Positions 44,074 to 52,559 of a stretch of DNA of 64,000 nt are shown here, piece by piece; the first letter of the stretch is position 1; each line of letters opens with the position of its first letter. The position numbers and the translations under genes were made by a program. The notes beneath the pieces were generated by a model. It did no database searches. It saw only the letters and a program-made list of their open reading frames with translations, and was not told the DNA's origin. The stretch comes from CAYUQT01 sp964596165. Lineage in GTDB: Bacteria > Planctomycetota > Phycisphaerae > UBA1845 > JAFGLZ01. The stretch spans positions 62,001 to 126,000 of the forward strand of contig CAZQTW010000003.1 of assembly GCA_964596165.1 (NCBI GenBank), given 5' to 3'.

Positions 44074-45017
44074 GGGTGGGGATCAAGCCGTTGAACGAGG
44101 AGCAGCGTGCGGTGCGGCCGTTACGGATCACGGTCTTAATGGGCGGTCCGAGCGCGGAACGAGAGGTTAGCTTGAACTCCGGTCGGGCGATTGCCGCCGC
44201 GCTGGAATCACTGGGCCACGAGGTTCGGTGCGCCGACATCGGTCCGGAAGACCTGTCGGCGCTGGATGAGCCGATGGACATGGCGTTTCTGGCCCTGCAC
44301 GGCACATGGGGGGAGGATGGTCAGTTGCAGGCGATCCTCGAAAAGCGGGGCATCCGGTACTCCGGCTGCGATGCGAAAGCCAGCGCACTGGCGATGAACA
44401 AGGTGGAAACAAAGAGGCGGTTTCTGGAAGTCGGAGTCCCCACGGCTCCCTTCGAGCATGTGGTTTCGGTCAACCTGTCTGAGGTCGGCGATCGGTTCGC
44501 AATTCCGGCGGTGGCCAAGCCGGTCGCCGAAGGCAGCAGTGTGGGCTGCGAGATCGTCAAGACGCGCCGCGATCTGGTTGAGGCGTTGGCTCGACTGGTC
44601 GGGGGATATGGGGAGGCGTTGGTTGAGCGGTACATTGCCGGGACGGAGTTGACGGTCGGTATCCTGGGCGACCGGGCGCTCCCGCCTTGTCAGATCGTTC
44701 CCAAGAGCGAGTTTTACGACTATCGCGCGAAGTACCAGGCGAACGATACCGAGTACGTCTTCGATCCCAGACTACCGTCGGAAACACTCTCCGAGGTACG
44801 GCGACTGAGCGTATTGGCATTCGAGGCGTTGGGTTGCCGCGACATGGCTCGAATCGACTGGATTGTCGAGTCCGGAACGCTGCAACCCTTCTGTCTTGAG
44901 GTAAACACGATTCCCGGCTTCACGGACCACTCGCTCTTGCCCAAGGCGGCGGCCCGGTGGGGAATCGGTTTCGCCGAGCTGTGTCAGCGGATTGTCGAGC
45001 TGACCATGGCTCGGTGA
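44070..45017 (+). CDS. ddl: D-alanine--D-alanine ligase
   Basis: ATP-grasp ligase making D-Ala-D-Ala for MurF. The N-terminal signature is VLMGGPSAEREVSLNSG, then ALHGTWGEDGQLQ and GCDAKASALAMNK; the ATP-grasp core has AKPVAEGSSVG and the metal site ends in CLEVNTIPGFTDHSL. The specificity loop reads YDYRAKYQ, with the Tyr expected in D-Ala-D-Ala enzymes, not D-Ala-D-Lac enzymes. The start is taken as GTG 44070, whose GTGA overlaps the murB stop; GTG 44076 or TTG 44091 are also in frame. About 315 residues, normal length. Confidence 0.94.
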   Translation: MRVGIKPLNEEQRAVRPLRITVLMGGPSAEREVSLNSGRAIAAALESLGHEVRCADIGPEDLSALDEPMDMAFLALHGTWGEDGQLQAILEKRGIRYSGCDAKASALAMNKVETKRRFLEVGVPTAPFEHVVSVNLSEVGDRFAIPAVAKPVAEGSSVGCEIVKTRRDLVEALARLVGGYGEALVERYIAGTELTVGILGDRALPPCQIVPKSEFYDYRAKYQANDTEYVFDPRLPSETLSEVRRLSVLAFEALGCRDMARIDWIVESGTLQPFCLEVNTIPGFTDHSLLPKAAARWGIGFAELCQRIVELTMAR

Positions 45018-45087
45018 AGACAAGGTCTTGCGGTATGAACGGCATCGGGCACGGAAGCCCGCGCGAGGGGCTCAGGGAGGGCACGCG

Positions 45088-46026
45088 ATGTCCAAGAAGA
45101 GACGATCTCGGTCGAACAGGGGGCCCTCATGGGCCTCCAGGGCATGGTCCCGCGCCGGAGCCGTGTCGTGGCGGCGCGTCCTGCGGGGCGTCTTCAACCT
45201 GGCGATGGTGGGCGGGGTCGTTTTCGGCAGCAGGTATGGCCTGCCTCTCGTCGAAGAGTACGTGACTGCACGGTCGGAGTATCAACGTCCCTTGCGGGTT
45301 GAGCTTGCGGACATGCCGGCATGGTTGGAATCGAACGAACACGTCGTGCGAGGGATCATCAGCCACTGTGGCATCACGTCGCGGGACCGACGACTCGATT
45401 CGGGGCTGGCGGCGCGCGTCGGTCGCGCCGTGTCGCGCGTCGGGTGGGTCAAGGAAGTGAAGCAGGTGAACGTAGGGGCGGACGACATCATTCGCGTTCG
45501 TTGTGTCTATCGAGAACCGATTGCATGGGTCGGGTACGGCTCGTCGTACTACCTCGTCGACACGGAATGCGTGCGACTGCCGGGTCGGTACGCCCCGGAC
45601 GAGGTAAGTCGAGAGGGCGGACTGCTCGCGGTGACGGGCGTGGCGAAACCGCCGCCTGCCGAAGGGGAGACATGGGAAGGGGCGGATGTGAAGGCCGGCG
45701 TGCAACTGGTCGTCATGCTTCGCGACCGGAGCTATGTCGACCAAATCGCCGCCGTCATGGTGGGCAATTATGGCGGCCGACAGGACCGACGGCGCGCCCA
45801 TATTGAGCTGGCGACGGACAAAGGGACACGCATTCGGTGGGGTCGCGCGCCCGGAGAGGAGGTCGACGAGCCCACGGCCGAACAGAAGCTGGCGCAGCTT
45901 CAAGGATTGTGGCGACAGTACCGCCGGGTGGATATGGGGCGCCCCTGGGTGGACATTCAAGTCTGGCCTGACCGGGTGTCCGTTCCTCTCTGTAGTTGGC
46001 AGGAGAGCGTTCGCCGGCGGAGCTAG
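45088..46026 (+). CDS. ftsQ: FtsQ-like cell division protein
   Basis: Bitopic divisome protein. ATG 45088 with AGGGAGG at seven bases starts a highly basic cytoplasmic segment (MSKKRRSRSNRG), followed by one membrane helix (about 31-48, VFNLAMVGGVVFGSRYG) and a POTRA-like periplasmic part with the family pattern VKEVKQVNVGADDIIRVRCVYREPIAWV. Then comes the FtsQ-type domain with YYLVDTECVRLP. 312 residues, somewhat long. Position after ddl matches ftsQ, and it is the last recognisable division gene; ftsA and ftsZ, which normally follow, are absent. Confidence 0.83.
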   Translation: MSKKRRSRSNRGPSWASRAWSRAGAVSWRRVLRGVFNLAMVGGVVFGSRYGLPLVEEYVTARSEYQRPLRVELADMPAWLESNEHVVRGIISHCGITSRDRRLDSGLAARVGRAVSRVGWVKEVKQVNVGADDIIRVRCVYREPIAWVGYGSSYYLVDTECVRLPGRYAPDEVSREGGLLAVTGVAKPPPAEGETWEGADVKAGVQLVVMLRDRSYVDQIAAVMVGNYGGRQDRRRAHIELATDKGTRIRWGRAPGEEVDEPTAEQKLAQLQGLWRQYRRVDMGRPWVDIQVWPDRVSVPLCSWQESVRRRS

Positions 46027-46146
46027 GCGGGTTCGCATGGGGCACCACGGTCTGGGAGGTTCTTGGCAGGCCAACCGCGTGTGTGCTCGGTCCGGCTGTG
46101 GTAGACTGGAGCGCGGGCTTCGGCGGAGAGGGCGAGAAGGCGTGCC

Positions 46147-47004
46147 GTGCTGAACATGGTCAACCCGAACGAAATCATTGAGAAGATCGTGCAGTTGATC
46201 CATACGATCGTGCCGGGAGAGAACCTCTCTCAGGCCGTCGCGCCCGCCATTGCCTGTGTGGTGGTTGGGCTCGTCCTGACCTTCTCCGGAGCGAGGCTCA
46301 TTCGCGGTCTGATCATCCTCACGTGCTTGGCGGCGGGGGGATACGCGGGGTGGTTTGCGGCGAAGCACTTCAACCTGCCCGCGGCCGTCGGCATCGTGGG
46401 CGGGGCGGGCATACTCGGAGCGATGGGACTGGTTCTGGCTCGTCTGTGGATCGCCGGGATCAGTGGTGTGTTGGCGGGTTTTGTCGCCTTGAGCGCGTTC
46501 GCTTTCCAGCAGGATGTGCCTACGCGTTTCGAGGAGTTCGCCCGAACGCACCGACAACCCAAGCCCACGGCGGTCAACGAGTTTCCGTTGGGTGAGCCCG
46601 GTAGCGCTGCTGCCCAGGCCTTGGAGGGGCCCGTCCAAGTGGCCACGCGCTTCGTCATCGACCTCCATCGCCGAGACGATCCGCTTCTGCTGAAGGGGAT
46701 TCTGTGGGTGGGCGGCGCTGTGGTCATCGGCACCATCATCGGGCTGATCGCCGCGCGGGGGGCCATGGTCTTTTGGACCTCGCTGGCGGGGCTGGTGCTC
46801 GTCGTCGGTGGTTCGGTCGTTCTTGTGGCCGGCTCCTGGCCGGGTTGGCGCGAGGTTGTCCTTGACAACGTTCTCGTCGTCTTGGGCGCTCTGAGCGCGG
46901 TATGGCTCGGGGGTGTCCTCGTCCAGTTGCGGAACACGCGGACCGTCGTCGCCGCCCGCAAACCGGGGGAAGCGGTCGTTCACATATCAACCGCGGCTCG
47001 CTGA
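46147..47004 (+). CDS. Polytopic membrane protein, DUF4203-like
   Basis: 285 residues with about seven hydrophobic segments: five before a soluble loop (about 125-180) and the rest after. The glycine-rich helices with small residues, such as AAGGYAGWFAAKHF and VGIVGGAGILGAMGLVLARLW, resemble DUF4203/TM7S3-like proteins, but the assignment is loose. The start is GTG 46147 with GAGAAGG at six bases, or ATG 46156. It takes the place where ftsA normally stands and is followed by a similar smaller membrane protein. A link to division is only positional. Confidence 0.6.
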   Translation: MLNMVNPNEIIEKIVQLIHTIVPGENLSQAVAPAIACVVVGLVLTFSGARLIRGLIILTCLAAGGYAGWFAAKHFNLPAAVGIVGGAGILGAMGLVLARLWIAGISGVLAGFVALSAFAFQQDVPTRFEEFARTHRQPKPTAVNEFPLGEPGSAAAQALEGPVQVATRFVIDLHRRDDPLLLKGILWVGGAVVIGTIIGLIAARGAMVFWTSLAGLVLVVGGSVVLVAGSWPGWREVVLDNVLVVLGALSAVWLGGVLVQLRNTRTVVAARKPGEAVVHISTAAR

Positions 47005-47064
47005 CACTCGCCTCAAGGCACGTCCGTTGGGGCCGTCGGTCGCGGGAGTTGAACGGGAACTACG

Positions 47065-47715
47065 ATGGACGCCATTCAGCAGTGGGTAGACACGCGATGG
47101 ATGTGGACCGGGCCGGTGGAGGGGCTCGACCCGGCCTGGGGCGTGCTTCTGGCCTTCGGCGGCCTCATCTACGTCTTTCTGGGCTGGCGGATCTACAAGT
47201 TGTTGGTTATGGTCAACTGCGCGACCTTCGGCGCCTTCCTTGCAGGGACCCTGGCAGGACCCGCGCTGGGACTGTCTTGGTCGTGGGTCGCCGTCGCCGC
47301 GCTGATTGGGGCGATCGCCTTAGGGGCGACGGCCGTTTCGATGGTCAAAGTGGGGGCTACATTGAGTGTCGGGGTGGTCGGTGCGTTGTTGGGCAGTTCC
47401 GCGGCCGGTATGGTCACAAGCGATCCCGGCATTCGCCTCGTTGCGGCGTTCGTCGGCCTTGTGCTGGCGAGCAGCCTCGTCTTCGCTACCTTCGAACACA
47501 TCATGATCCTCGCGTTGAGCGTTCAGGGCGGCGTGATGACGACCGCCGGCTTCCTGATCGCAATCAGCCAGCAGTTGGGGTTTCTGCGGCAGTTTCGCGA
47601 GTCGGCACTACGGGGCAGTTGGCTTGCTCTCTTCTGCGTGATTGCTTTGGCGGTCATTGGGGTTTCCGTCCAGATCGCGGGGCTTCGTGCCGGCGGTTCC
47701 GGACGCTCGAATTGA
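47065..47715 (+). CDS. Polytopic membrane protein, similar in type to the preceding one
   Basis: 216 residues, about seven hydrophobic segments beginning at residue 25 (WGVLLAFGGLIYVFLGW). The repeated pattern of small-residue helices, and a first helix ending in a W-R-I-Y-K-L basic turn, echo the preceding gene, so the two may be distant paralogues. ATG 47065 lies 60 bases after the previous stop, probably the same transcript. No recognised catalytic motif. Function unknown. Confidence 0.6.
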   Translation: MDAIQQWVDTRWMWTGPVEGLDPAWGVLLAFGGLIYVFLGWRIYKLLVMVNCATFGAFLAGTLAGPALGLSWSWVAVAALIGAIALGATAVSMVKVGATLSVGVVGALLGSSAAGMVTSDPGIRLVAAFVGLVLASSLVFATFEHIMILALSVQGGVMTTAGFLIAISQQLGFLRQFRESALRGSWLALFCVIALAVIGVSVQIAGLRAGGSGRSN

Positions 47716-47799
47716 CCTCCTCCGCGGCTCGCAACGTCTGATAATCCACCCTCACCGGTTCCGGAGTCGATGAGGGAGCACGGTCATGTCCCAAGGCAT

Positions 47800-47828
47800 T
47801 TGACCGACCCGGTTTTGAATCGTAGGGT
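47800..47828 (+). promoter_or_regulatory. Weak candidate promoter of the Flp pilin gene
   Basis: TTGACC (47800-47805) and TAGGGT (47823-47828) with exactly 17 bases between them, ending about 53 bases before the pilin ATG. The -35 box is good; the -10 box matches consensus poorly. Confidence 0.3.
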
Positions 47829-47881
47829 TGAAGAGCAAGCTGATGGGGATACACGTCAGCCCGCCACAGGGAGGGCCGGAC

Positions 47882-48070
47882 ATGAAGTCCGTGAGAAGTG
47901 TCTTTGAGCGAGTGAGGGTATTCGCGGCCTCCGAGGACGGCCCGACGGCAACCGAGTACGCGATCCTATTGGCGCTGTTGATTCTTGTTGCGGTCGGTGC
48001 GATCGGGGCAATTGGTTCGCGGGTTCACAACCTGTACGCGATCATCAACGACGCGATTACACTGGTCTGA
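47882..48070 (+). CDS. flp: Flp/Fap-type IVb prepilin
   Basis: 62-residue major pilin of the tight-adherence (Tad) type. The prepilin peptidase site is plain: Gly20 before Pro21, with Glu25-Tyr26 at +5/+6, the hallmark of Flp pilins, followed directly by the hydrophobic helix EYAILLALLILVAVGAIGAIG. The mature protein would be 42 residues. ATG 47882 has GGGAGGG at about six bases; the frame extends back to 47828. None of the assembly genes (tadA, B, C, tadV/cpaA, rcpA) is in the window, so it must be processed and assembled by proteins encoded elsewhere. Confidence 0.88.
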   Translation: MKSVRSVFERVRVFAASEDGPTATEYAILLALLILVAVGAIGAIGSRVHNLYAIINDAITLV

Positions 48071-48299
48071 CACGACGCGGCTGAGTGGCATGGCTGAGGA
48101 CGTCGTCCGAATGCGCGGACTCGCGTCGTTCGCCGCATGCTACCCGGGCCCTTCTCTGTTCGCCGATAGCGGTCATCGGCTGCAGTTGTACCCTGCCTCC
48201 TCTCACCCATTGACAGTGCATTCACATCGCTGCTCCGTACCCCCGAAGGCTCACGGAGGATTCGATTACGGCCGCGAGTCCCTTCAAGACATGGCGGAA

Positions 48300-49421
48300 C
48301 TACGCGCCCGACGTTTGGGGTGCCGGGGGGGTGGCCGGTCGGGTGGCGGCTCGGGAGGCAACAGGCGCCGATGTCGGTTCCGGCGCCTCGACGAGAATCG
48401 GAATCGCCAGTCCGAGCCGATAGACCGGTGCGTCTTTTTCGCGTGAGTACTGATCGGTCAATCGCTTGGCGGACGCTCGACGCTCCGCGGCGTGTTCGGT
48501 TACCTGATCGCCGGAGAGCCGATCCGCCCACTTCTCGGCAATGCCGATTTGCATGATGACGACGGCTCGTTTGGCCTCCGGTTCTTGTCGTTTGTCAAAC
48601 CAGTTCTCAATCTCGACCTCCATTCGCAGGGCCAGCGCCGTCGCGACGGCGTAACCGCCCCGATCGATCAACAGTCGGCAATGAAGCAGTCGTTGAAAGA
48701 AGTCGTAGGGAAGGAGGTTGGGCTTTGTCAATACGGGTTCCAGGGCGTCCAGGATTCTTTGGCCTTGGTCCGCCTGTCGGATGGCCGCGGTGCGCCAGAG
48801 GTTTGCCGCTGCCCCGAGGGCGGTGGTCTGGTCTTTGGCCAGGGGTTCCAACTCGGCCGGTGCGGTGAGGTCTCTCGTTGTCGATCCGACCGTCTCCATG
48901 GCAAAGGCCAGGGCGGACAACTGCCCGGCGACTTGCCTCCAGTGGCGGAGCGCCTTGCCGGCGACGCGAGGCGGCGGCGACGTCCTCTCCAGTCTGGATA
49001 TCAGTTCCATCGCGCTGCGTATCTCCGTTTTCGCGGTGTTCGCCGTCCGAGCCAACTCACGACGGGTCTCTTCGCTTTCATCGCCGAGCAGCCACCGTGT
49101 CGCCGCCGGTTCGGCCTGGCGGGCCAGACGGATGTTGGCCAGGCACAGAAGGAGCTCGATGCGCGCCGGTTCGTCCGTCGCGGACTGAATTCTCCGCGAA
49201 AGCGATTCGACCCGGTCTCTCACCCATCCGGCATATTCCACTTCGCCCGTTACGCCTTTGGGGTATGCCCGCGGACTGAGGCGGCAGGTTCGGGCAAGTT
49301 GTGCCGACCGCGAAGGGGCGGTGGTCGCGGCAACACGCGCCGGGGTTCCCGGAGCGATCTCGGGTCCGCCCAGCCAGATTCCCAACAGCATTCCGACAAT
49401 GACGCTTTCGGTCGGTCCCAC
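48300..49421 (-). CDS. Exported or membrane-tethered hypothetical protein in operon with apt
   Basis: 373 residues from GTG 49421, three bases after the apt stop, so it is translated with apt. ATG 49391 is an alternative. The N-terminal stretch SVIVGMLLGIWLGG is a weak signal peptide or membrane anchor. The rest is helical and charged, with residue patterns like TPR or solenoid repeats (IELLLCLANIRLARQ, ANLWRTAAIRQADQGQRIL), and it ends in a Pro/Ala/Thr-rich tail. No family recognised. Its pairing with a purine salvage gene does not reveal function. Confidence 0.6.
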   Translation of the reverse strand: MGPTESVIVGMLLGIWLGGPEIAPGTPARVAATTAPSRSAQLARTCRLSPRAYPKGVTGEVEYAGWVRDRVESLSRRIQSATDEPARIELLLCLANIRLARQAEPAATRWLLGDESEETRRELARTANTAKTEIRSAMELISRLERTSPPPRVAGKALRHWRQVAGQLSALAFAMETVGSTTRDLTAPAELEPLAKDQTTALGAAANLWRTAAIRQADQGQRILDALEPVLTKPNLLPYDFFQRLLHCRLLIDRGGYAVATALALRMEVEIENWFDKRQEPEAKRAVVIMQIGIAEKWADRLSGDQVTEHAAERRASAKRLTDQYSREKDAPVYRLGLAIPILVEAPEPTSAPVASRAATRPATPPAPQTSGA

Positions 49422-49424
49422 GGC

Positions 49425-49982
49425 CTATTCGCTTTCAAACTGAACGACGGTGTGAACGGGGTACTTGGCCAACTTGTCGCGCCCGTGGAGGAACGCCAAT
49501 TCGATCAAGAAGGAGACGCCGACGATCTCGCCGCCGAGCGATTCGACGAGTTGGCAACAGGCATCCATCGTCCCGCCGGTGGCGAGGAGATCGTCCACCA
49601 TCAGCACGCGGTCGCCCGGCCGGATCGCGTCGACGTGGATCTCCAATGAGTCGATGCCGTATTCGAGCGCATAGGAGGCCGACCGTGTCTTGGCCGGCAG
49701 TTTGCCCGGCTTGCGGATGGGCACGAATCCGGCCGACAGGGCCTGGGCCACCGCCGTGCCGAAGATGAACCCTCGCGATTCCGCGCCCGCGACGACGTCC
49801 ACGCGTTTTCCTCGAAACGGCTGGGCCAAGTACTCGACCGCCAGCGACAGGGCCGCCGGGTCTCGAAGAAGGGGCGTGATGTCCTTGAACACGATGCCCG
49901 GCTTGGGGAAGCCGGCGACATCGCGAATCCGTCTCGTCAAATCGCAGTAGGTCGGAAACGGCAAAGTGACTCGGTTGCTCAT
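49425..49982 (-). CDS. apt: Adenine phosphoribosyltransferase
   Basis: Salvages adenine to AMP using PRPP. The PRPP-binding loop is VLMVDDLLATGGTM; the N-terminus has IRDVAGFPKPGIVFKDITPLL, and VVAGAESRGFIFG and RKPGKLP are further APT signatures. Length of 185 residues is slightly longer than E. coli Apt (183). ATG 49982 has a GAGGA about ten bases upstream. It is followed at once by the hypothetical gene at 49421. Confidence is high because all family motifs are present. Confidence 0.94.
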   Translation of the reverse strand: MSNRVTLPFPTYCDLTRRIRDVAGFPKPGIVFKDITPLLRDPAALSLAVEYLAQPFRGKRVDVVAGAESRGFIFGTAVAQALSAGFVPIRKPGKLPAKTRSASYALEYGIDSLEIHVDAIRPGDRVLMVDDLLATGGTMDACCQLVESLGGEIVGVSFLIELAFLHGRDKLAKYPVHTVVQFESE

Positions 49983-50123
49983 GGCTCATGGTTCCTCAAC
50001 AGTCTTGCACCCGACGGCCTTCTTTTGCGCTCACACGTGGGGCGGATCATAGGCGATCGGGAGTCCCTTCGCAACCAAGGTCGCCTTCTCAGTCTCTCCC
50101 CGACCGACGAGAGTCCGGCTTGT

Positions 50124-50453
50124 CTACGGCGACCAAAGCTCCTTGTCGCCCGTGATGTCCGTGACGATGTCGTCGATGGCCGAGACGCTCAGAATGGCGG
50201 TGCGAAGGACGAACACGCGACGGCGGTTGACGCGAAGCCCGTAGTGAGCGGTCTCGATCAGGTAGAGTTCCTTGCCGGCGTGACCTTCAACGCAGTCGTG
50301 GACGTCGGCATCCTCCAACCACAGCCCGGTATCGTGCACTTCGGCGAGACGGCCCAGATAAAGGATGGCGCCCTGCGTGTCGAGAACGACGTTGCGTCCG
50401 ATGAGTCCTCGGAGCGATTCGCCAAGTCCGCCGACAGTGGAATCGGTTTTCAC
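50124..50453 (-). CDS. Small conserved-looking hypothetical protein, possibly Sm-like fold
   Basis: 109 residues, mostly short beta strands: RNVVLDTQGAILYLGRLAEV, DTGLWLEDADVHD, LYLIETAHYGLRVNRRRVFVL and a final acidic segment. The layout, a strand-rich domain in which a ligand or RNA-binding face could form, recalls Sm-like small beta-barrels, but this is a guess from pattern alone. The start is GTG 50453 with AGAGG just upstream. It lies divergent from the CX4CH gene and upstream of apt on the same strand, separated from apt by about 140 bases. Confidence 0.6.
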   Translation of the reverse strand: MKTDSTVGGLGESLRGLIGRNVVLDTQGAILYLGRLAEVHDTGLWLEDADVHDCVEGHAGKELYLIETAHYGLRVNRRRVFVLRTAILSVSAIDDIVTDITGDKELWSP

Positions 50454-50561
50454 TTGATGCCTCTTGAACGTAAGGCTAAATTACATAGGCACTAAGCGTC
50501 GCGTCAAGTGATGTGGGAGACGGATCGGACGGCCGGGGGCACCCACAAGGAGGCTGGGGTC

Positions 50562-51734
50562 ATGAAAAAGCAATGGGCGATGCTGGCGGCTCTTCTTGCC
50601 ATGAGCACCAAGCTTGCGCTGTGCGCCGAGCGCGGCGAGGTCATCACGAAAGACGGCGGCGTCCTTCGTGGAGAGGTGACCGTCGAGGGCGACCAGGTTC
50701 GCGTCAACCGCGAGGGGATCGTCAGTGTGTTGTCCACGGACGCCGTCAAGGAGATTCGTACCGCCTCGCAGATTGCGGAAGCGTACAAGAGACAGTTGGC
50801 GGACTTGGACGACAAGGATTGGGCCGGCCATCTCAAGTTGGCCGAATGGTGCCTTGACCGCGGCATGATTGATGCGGCCAAAGAGCGGTGCGGGCATGTT
50901 TTGACGTTGGATATCGAAAACGCCGAAGCCAAGCGGATCCTCGGCCGCATCAACCAGCAGTCCGTCGTCCCATCCGACGCCCGGCGGGCCACGAAAAAAG
51001 AACCGGGCAAACCCGCCACGGACTTGAAAAAGGGCGACCTGCTCAGCAAGGAGCAGATCAGCCGAATCCGGATGGCCGAGTTTCGACCCGGCGACCGGGT
51101 GTCCGTTCGATTCAAGAACGACGTTCTGAAACGGTTCCTCGATGCCGTGGCAGGGACCGAGCCGTACAACCGGCGCGGGTATCGTGAGGAGTTCATGGCC
51201 AAGGCCGGCAGCGAGAAGCTGGAGGAGATACTCAAAGCCACCGGTATGCACTTCGCCGACGATATCGAGGTGACCAGTGATCCGGAGGCGATCCAGATTT
51301 TTCGAAGAGAAGTCATGCCGGTCATTCGCACCGGTTGCGCTTCGCTGAAGTGTCACGGCGGGGTGGGCGCGCCGAAGATACGGTTGCACACCGTGGACAC
51401 GCCGGCGGCGGTCTACACGAACTTCTATGCTCTGGACACCTACAAGGGGCCCAAAGGCGTGAAGATGATCGATCGGACGTATCCCGAGGAGGGGCTGCTG
51501 ACGCAGTATCTGTTGCCGAACGACATTGCCGAGAGCGGCTTGGCTCATCCGGGTGATGTCCCGCCGACGGTGAGGGATCGGAGCGATCGTCGCTACGACG
51601 CCGTGGTGAGCTGGATCAAGGACGGACTTCGGAATCCCCGGTTGGATCCGGGTATCGAGCCGGATTCGGAGGCCAGGACGAACAACAAACCCACGACGAC
51701 GAGGAGCTCTGGGGCCCCGCCCGCCCGAAAGTAG
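50562..51734 (+). CDS. Exported protein with single CX4CH haem-type motif
   Basis: 390 residues from ATG 50562 (AAGGAGG at seven bases). A signal peptide MKKQWAMLAALLAMSTKLALCA is followed by a small beta domain (about 24-66) and a helical TPR-like stretch. In the C-terminal half, CASLKCH (259-265) gives CX4CH, a variant c-type haem motif that occurs in planctomycete proteins, followed by GG and a cytochrome-like fold ending with RYDAVVSWIKDGLRNPR, the terminal helix found in planctomycete cytochrome-like domains. Whether haem is bound is unknown. It precedes two genes in the same direction, probably one operon. Confidence 0.72.
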   Translation: MKKQWAMLAALLAMSTKLALCAERGEVITKDGGVLRGEVTVEGDQVRVNREGIVSVLSTDAVKEIRTASQIAEAYKRQLADLDDKDWAGHLKLAEWCLDRGMIDAAKERCGHVLTLDIENAEAKRILGRINQQSVVPSDARRATKKEPGKPATDLKKGDLLSKEQISRIRMAEFRPGDRVSVRFKNDVLKRFLDAVAGTEPYNRRGYREEFMAKAGSEKLEEILKATGMHFADDIEVTSDPEAIQIFRREVMPVIRTGCASLKCHGGVGAPKIRLHTVDTPAAVYTNFYALDTYKGPKGVKMIDRTYPEEGLLTQYLLPNDIAESGLAHPGDVPPTVRDRSDRRYDAVVSWIKDGLRNPRLDPGIEPDSEARTNNKPTTTRSSGAPPARK

Positions 51735-51803
51735 GGCAGGGTCGGTCGGCGGTCGATCGGGCCCTCCGGGAGATCCGAACGCCAAGGAAGGTGCCGAATA
51801 TTC

Positions 51804-52559
51804 ATGTCGTTGCCTGATGAGCTATGGGTGCTTGCCGCGGGGGTCCTGCTCGCGGGCGTCCGTCTGGTGATCGTGGGCCGTCGCCGCCGGTGGCGGACGT
51901 TGATCGATCTGGCGGCCGAGAGGGGGTTGTCTTTTTCGCGACGGGACCGGTCGGACTTGCCGGAGGAGCTGGCGTGTTTGGAATTGATGCGCCATGGATA
52001 CAATCGGCGGGCTAGCGATGTTCTGTCGACGGGCGCGCGTCGTACGGCCGGGGCATTCTGTTATCATTACGAAGCGGGTTTTGGGAAACGTCATCGGTCG
52101 CATGAACTGACCGTCTCCGTGGCGCGTACCGAAAAGCGTCATCCCGGCATCTGGATCGCCCGACGCCGTGAGATGGAGAATGCGGGATTCTTCGGACGAT
52201 ACAGAAGGGTGGAGACCGCCGCCTGGCTTTCGGATGCGGCCCTCCGCGTTTATGCGGAGGACGCGGGTTTTGCCCGGGCGGTTCTGACCGACGAGGTGCG
52301 GACCCTGCTGCAACGCGGCGAAGCGGTTCCGGACTGTGAAATCCGCGGGCCCTATGTGGCGCTATACAACGAGGGCATTGCCGGTCCGGAGGCGCAGATT
52401 GACTTACTGAGGCGAGCGGAGGCGTTGGCCACGGTCGTGGATCGTCTGGGAAAGGGCGGGGGCGACGGGGCCGTGGGAGCGGGCGCGGCGAGCACGGGCG
52501 AGGCGGTCATTGCACGCCGGAACAAGGACAACGACGAACGGCCGTTGACAGGAGCCTGA
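51804..52559 (+). CDS. Membrane-anchored hypothetical protein
   Basis: 251 residues with a single N-terminal hydrophobic segment (ELWVLAAGVLLAGVRLVIVG) followed by a basic stop-transfer (RRRRWR). The soluble part begins LIDLAAERGLSFSRRD and looks like an alpha/beta domain of the type that follows an N-terminal helix in many uncharacterised planctomycete proteins; no family is recognised. The C-terminus is a Gly/Ala-rich tail. The stop overlaps the next gene's start by one base (TGATG), so the two are coupled. Confidence 0.6.
   Translation: MSLPDELWVLAAGVLLAGVRLVIVGRRRRWRTLIDLAAERGLSFSRRDRSDLPEELACLELMRHGYNRRASDVLSTGARRTAGAFCYHYEAGFGKRHRSHELTVSVARTEKRHPGIWIARRREMENAGFFGRYRRVETAAWLSDAALRVYAEDAGFARAVLTDEVRTLLQRGEAVPDCEIRGPYVALYNEGIAGPEAQIDLLRRAEALATVVDRLGKGGGDGAVGAGAASTGEAVIARRNKDNDERPLTGA

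Noticed and set aside
45127..46983. Minus-strand open frame opposite ftsQ and the following membrane protein.
   Set aside because: Low-complexity Arg/His/Pro-rich product, no ribosome site with sense, and opposite genes with clear topology.
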